NCBI GenBank assembly: GCA_009993635.1
Contig: JAACTC010000005.1
Span: forward strand, 620,001 to 684,000
Length of the DNA stretch: 64,000 bases
Direction: 5' to 3'
Origin: Erythrobacter sp.
GTDB taxonomy: Bacteria; Pseudomonadota; Alphaproteobacteria; Sphingomonadales; Sphingomonadaceae
The notes below the pieces were generated by a model, which had not been told where the DNA came from, searched no databases, and saw only the letters and a list, made by a program, of their open reading frames with translations. A program made the translations under genes and the position numbers. Shown here in pieces: positions 63,227 through 64,000 of this stretch. Within the stretch, counting starts at the first letter, position 1. Each line of letters starts with the position of its first letter.

Positions 63227-64000
63227 GCGTTCTCCAGAATGGCCTGTGCCTGCCTGCGGGCAGAACTGTCGACCGTCAGCACGTCTTCGAGACTGGCGAG
63301 AGCCTGCGGACGGTTCGATCTTTCCAGGACGTCTTCCACCAGTGCCGCAATCCGCGTGAACGGGATCTGACCGGCGAGGAAAGCGGCGACGGCGATCTCG
63401 TTGGCGGCATTGAGCACCGCAGGGGTCGCCCCGCCCTCTTCACACGCGGCCCGCGCCAGCCGGGTGGCGGGAAAACGCTCTTCATCGGGTGCAAAGAAGC
63501 TGAGTTCGCCAATGGCCGCCAGGTCGAGCGGTTCGCACGGGGCCTCCATCCGCCTGGGCCACGCAAGGCACGACGCGATCGGCACGATCATGTCGGACGG
63601 GCCAAGCTGCGCGATCGTGGAGTGATCGCGGTATTCGACCATCGAGTGAATGACGCTTTGCGGGTGAACCAGGATGCGTATCCGGTCGAGCCCGACGGGG
63701 AACAGGTGATAGGCCTCAATCAGTTCAAGGCCCTTGTTGAACATCGTGGCCGAATCGACGCTGATCTTCGCGCCCATATCCCAGTTGGGATGCGCCACCG
63801 CCTGGTCGGGCGTGACGCGCTGCAATTCTTCGGCACTCAGCAAGCGCAGCGGGCCGCCGCTTGCGGTGAGCGTGATCATCCGCACGTCCGCGATATCGCT
63901 GCCCGCAAGGCTCTGGAAGATTGCGTTATGCTCGCTATCGACGGGCAGAAGCGTCGCGCCGTGGCGCTCCACCGCCTGCATCATTACCTCCCCGGCAGAG
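63223..64000 (-). CDS. dxr: 1-deoxy-D-xylulose 5-phosphate reductoisomerase (N-terminal part outside window)
   Basis: The visible C-terminal two thirds contain LLPVDSEHNAIFQSL, LTASGGPLR, HPNWDMGAKISVDSATMFNKGLE (substrate and metal binding), VHPQSVIHSMVEYRDHSTIAQLG and LNAANEIAVAAFL. This enzyme makes 2-C-methyl-D-erythritol 4-phosphate, a committed step of the MEP isoprenoid pathway. The NADPH-binding N-terminus lies past the right edge. It heads the dxr-rseP-bamA run. Confidence 0.96.
   Translation of the reverse strand, partial: SAGEVMMQAVERHGATLLPVDSEHNAIFQSLAGSDIADVRMITLTASGGPLRLLSAEELQRVTPDQAVAHPNWDMGAKISVDSATMFNKGLELIEAYHLFPVGLDRIRILVHPQSVIHSMVEYRDHSTIAQLGPSDMIVPIASCLAWPRRMEAPCEPLDLAAIGELSFFAPDEERFPATRLARAACEEGGATPAVLNAANEIAVAAFLAGQIPFTRIAALVEDVLERSNRPQALASLEDVLTVDSSARRQAQAILENA

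Noticed and set aside
1-64000. CRISPR array, prophage or insertion sequence
   Set aside because: No regularly spaced direct repeats, transposase, integrase or phage structural genes were seen.

Overview
The window is high-GC chromosomal DNA from an alphaproteobacterium, most likely Sphingomonadales, Erythrobacteraceae (Erythrobacter/Qipengyuania/Altererythrobacter type). This is inferred from gene content: UrcA-type protein, DUF3034 protein, betaine-lipid genes, and a dapF-mtaB-ftsY-ispZ block. Genes are densely packed with many 4-bp ATGA overlaps. No phage, transposase, CRISPR array or rRNA operon was seen. Two tRNAs are present: elongator Met (CAU) and His (GUG).

Layout. 1-4.9 kb: truncated carboxynorspermidine-synthase-like gene, a PLP dehydratase, btaA-btaB (betaine lipid synthesis), and two overlapping MAPEG-family membrane genes. 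4.9-10.1 kb: trxB, a tyrosine phosphatase, a CitE-like lyase, an UrcA-like protein, and a DEAD-box helicase with a long leader. 10.2-16.5 kb: the bo3-type quinol oxidase cyoABCD, a lipoprotein and a PoxB-like pyruvate oxidase, probably a quinone-linked respiratory block. 16.7-20.2 kb: an operon of a membrane-anchored FMN glutamate-synthase-like protein, an MscS channel and a class II glutaminase-like protein. 20.4-24.9 kb: a divergent cluster of an exported globin, a DUF3034 beta-barrel, a cupredoxin-like protein and a GGDEF-EAL receptor. This is the best candidate for an undescribed system here. 25-31 kb: tRNA-Met, a 2H phosphoesterase, mltG, fabF, acpP, a DUF2383 protein and aspS. 31-36.4 kb: rnd, oxyR, an acyltransferase that looks inserted, decayed oxyR and mipZ fragments, and a diguanylate cyclase. 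36.4-43.1 kb: pgsA, an LplT-like MFS transporter, a ThDP enzyme, csbD with an EcfG-type promoter, an EVE protein, and a GGDEF-EAL gene broken by one amber codon. 43.2-50.1 kb: dapF, mtaB, ftsY, ispZ, a CPA1 antiporter and kup. 50.3-55.2 kb: cytochrome c maturation genes ccmC-D-E-F-G-H-I. 55.3-64 kb: leucine-dehydrogenase-like gene, tRNA-His, a 2OG-Fe(II) oxygenase, rpmE, and the envelope block dxr-rseP-bamA-ompH-fabZ.

Themes. Envelope and lipid biogenesis genes are abundant (bta, pgsA, lplT-like, fabF/acpP/fabZ, bamA/ompH/rseP, mltG). Three c-di-GMP genes are present, one of them broken. Redox and respiration genes include cyo, poxB, ccm, trxB, oxyR and the globin/cupredoxin cluster. Functions are assigned by reading motifs. 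No database search was run.
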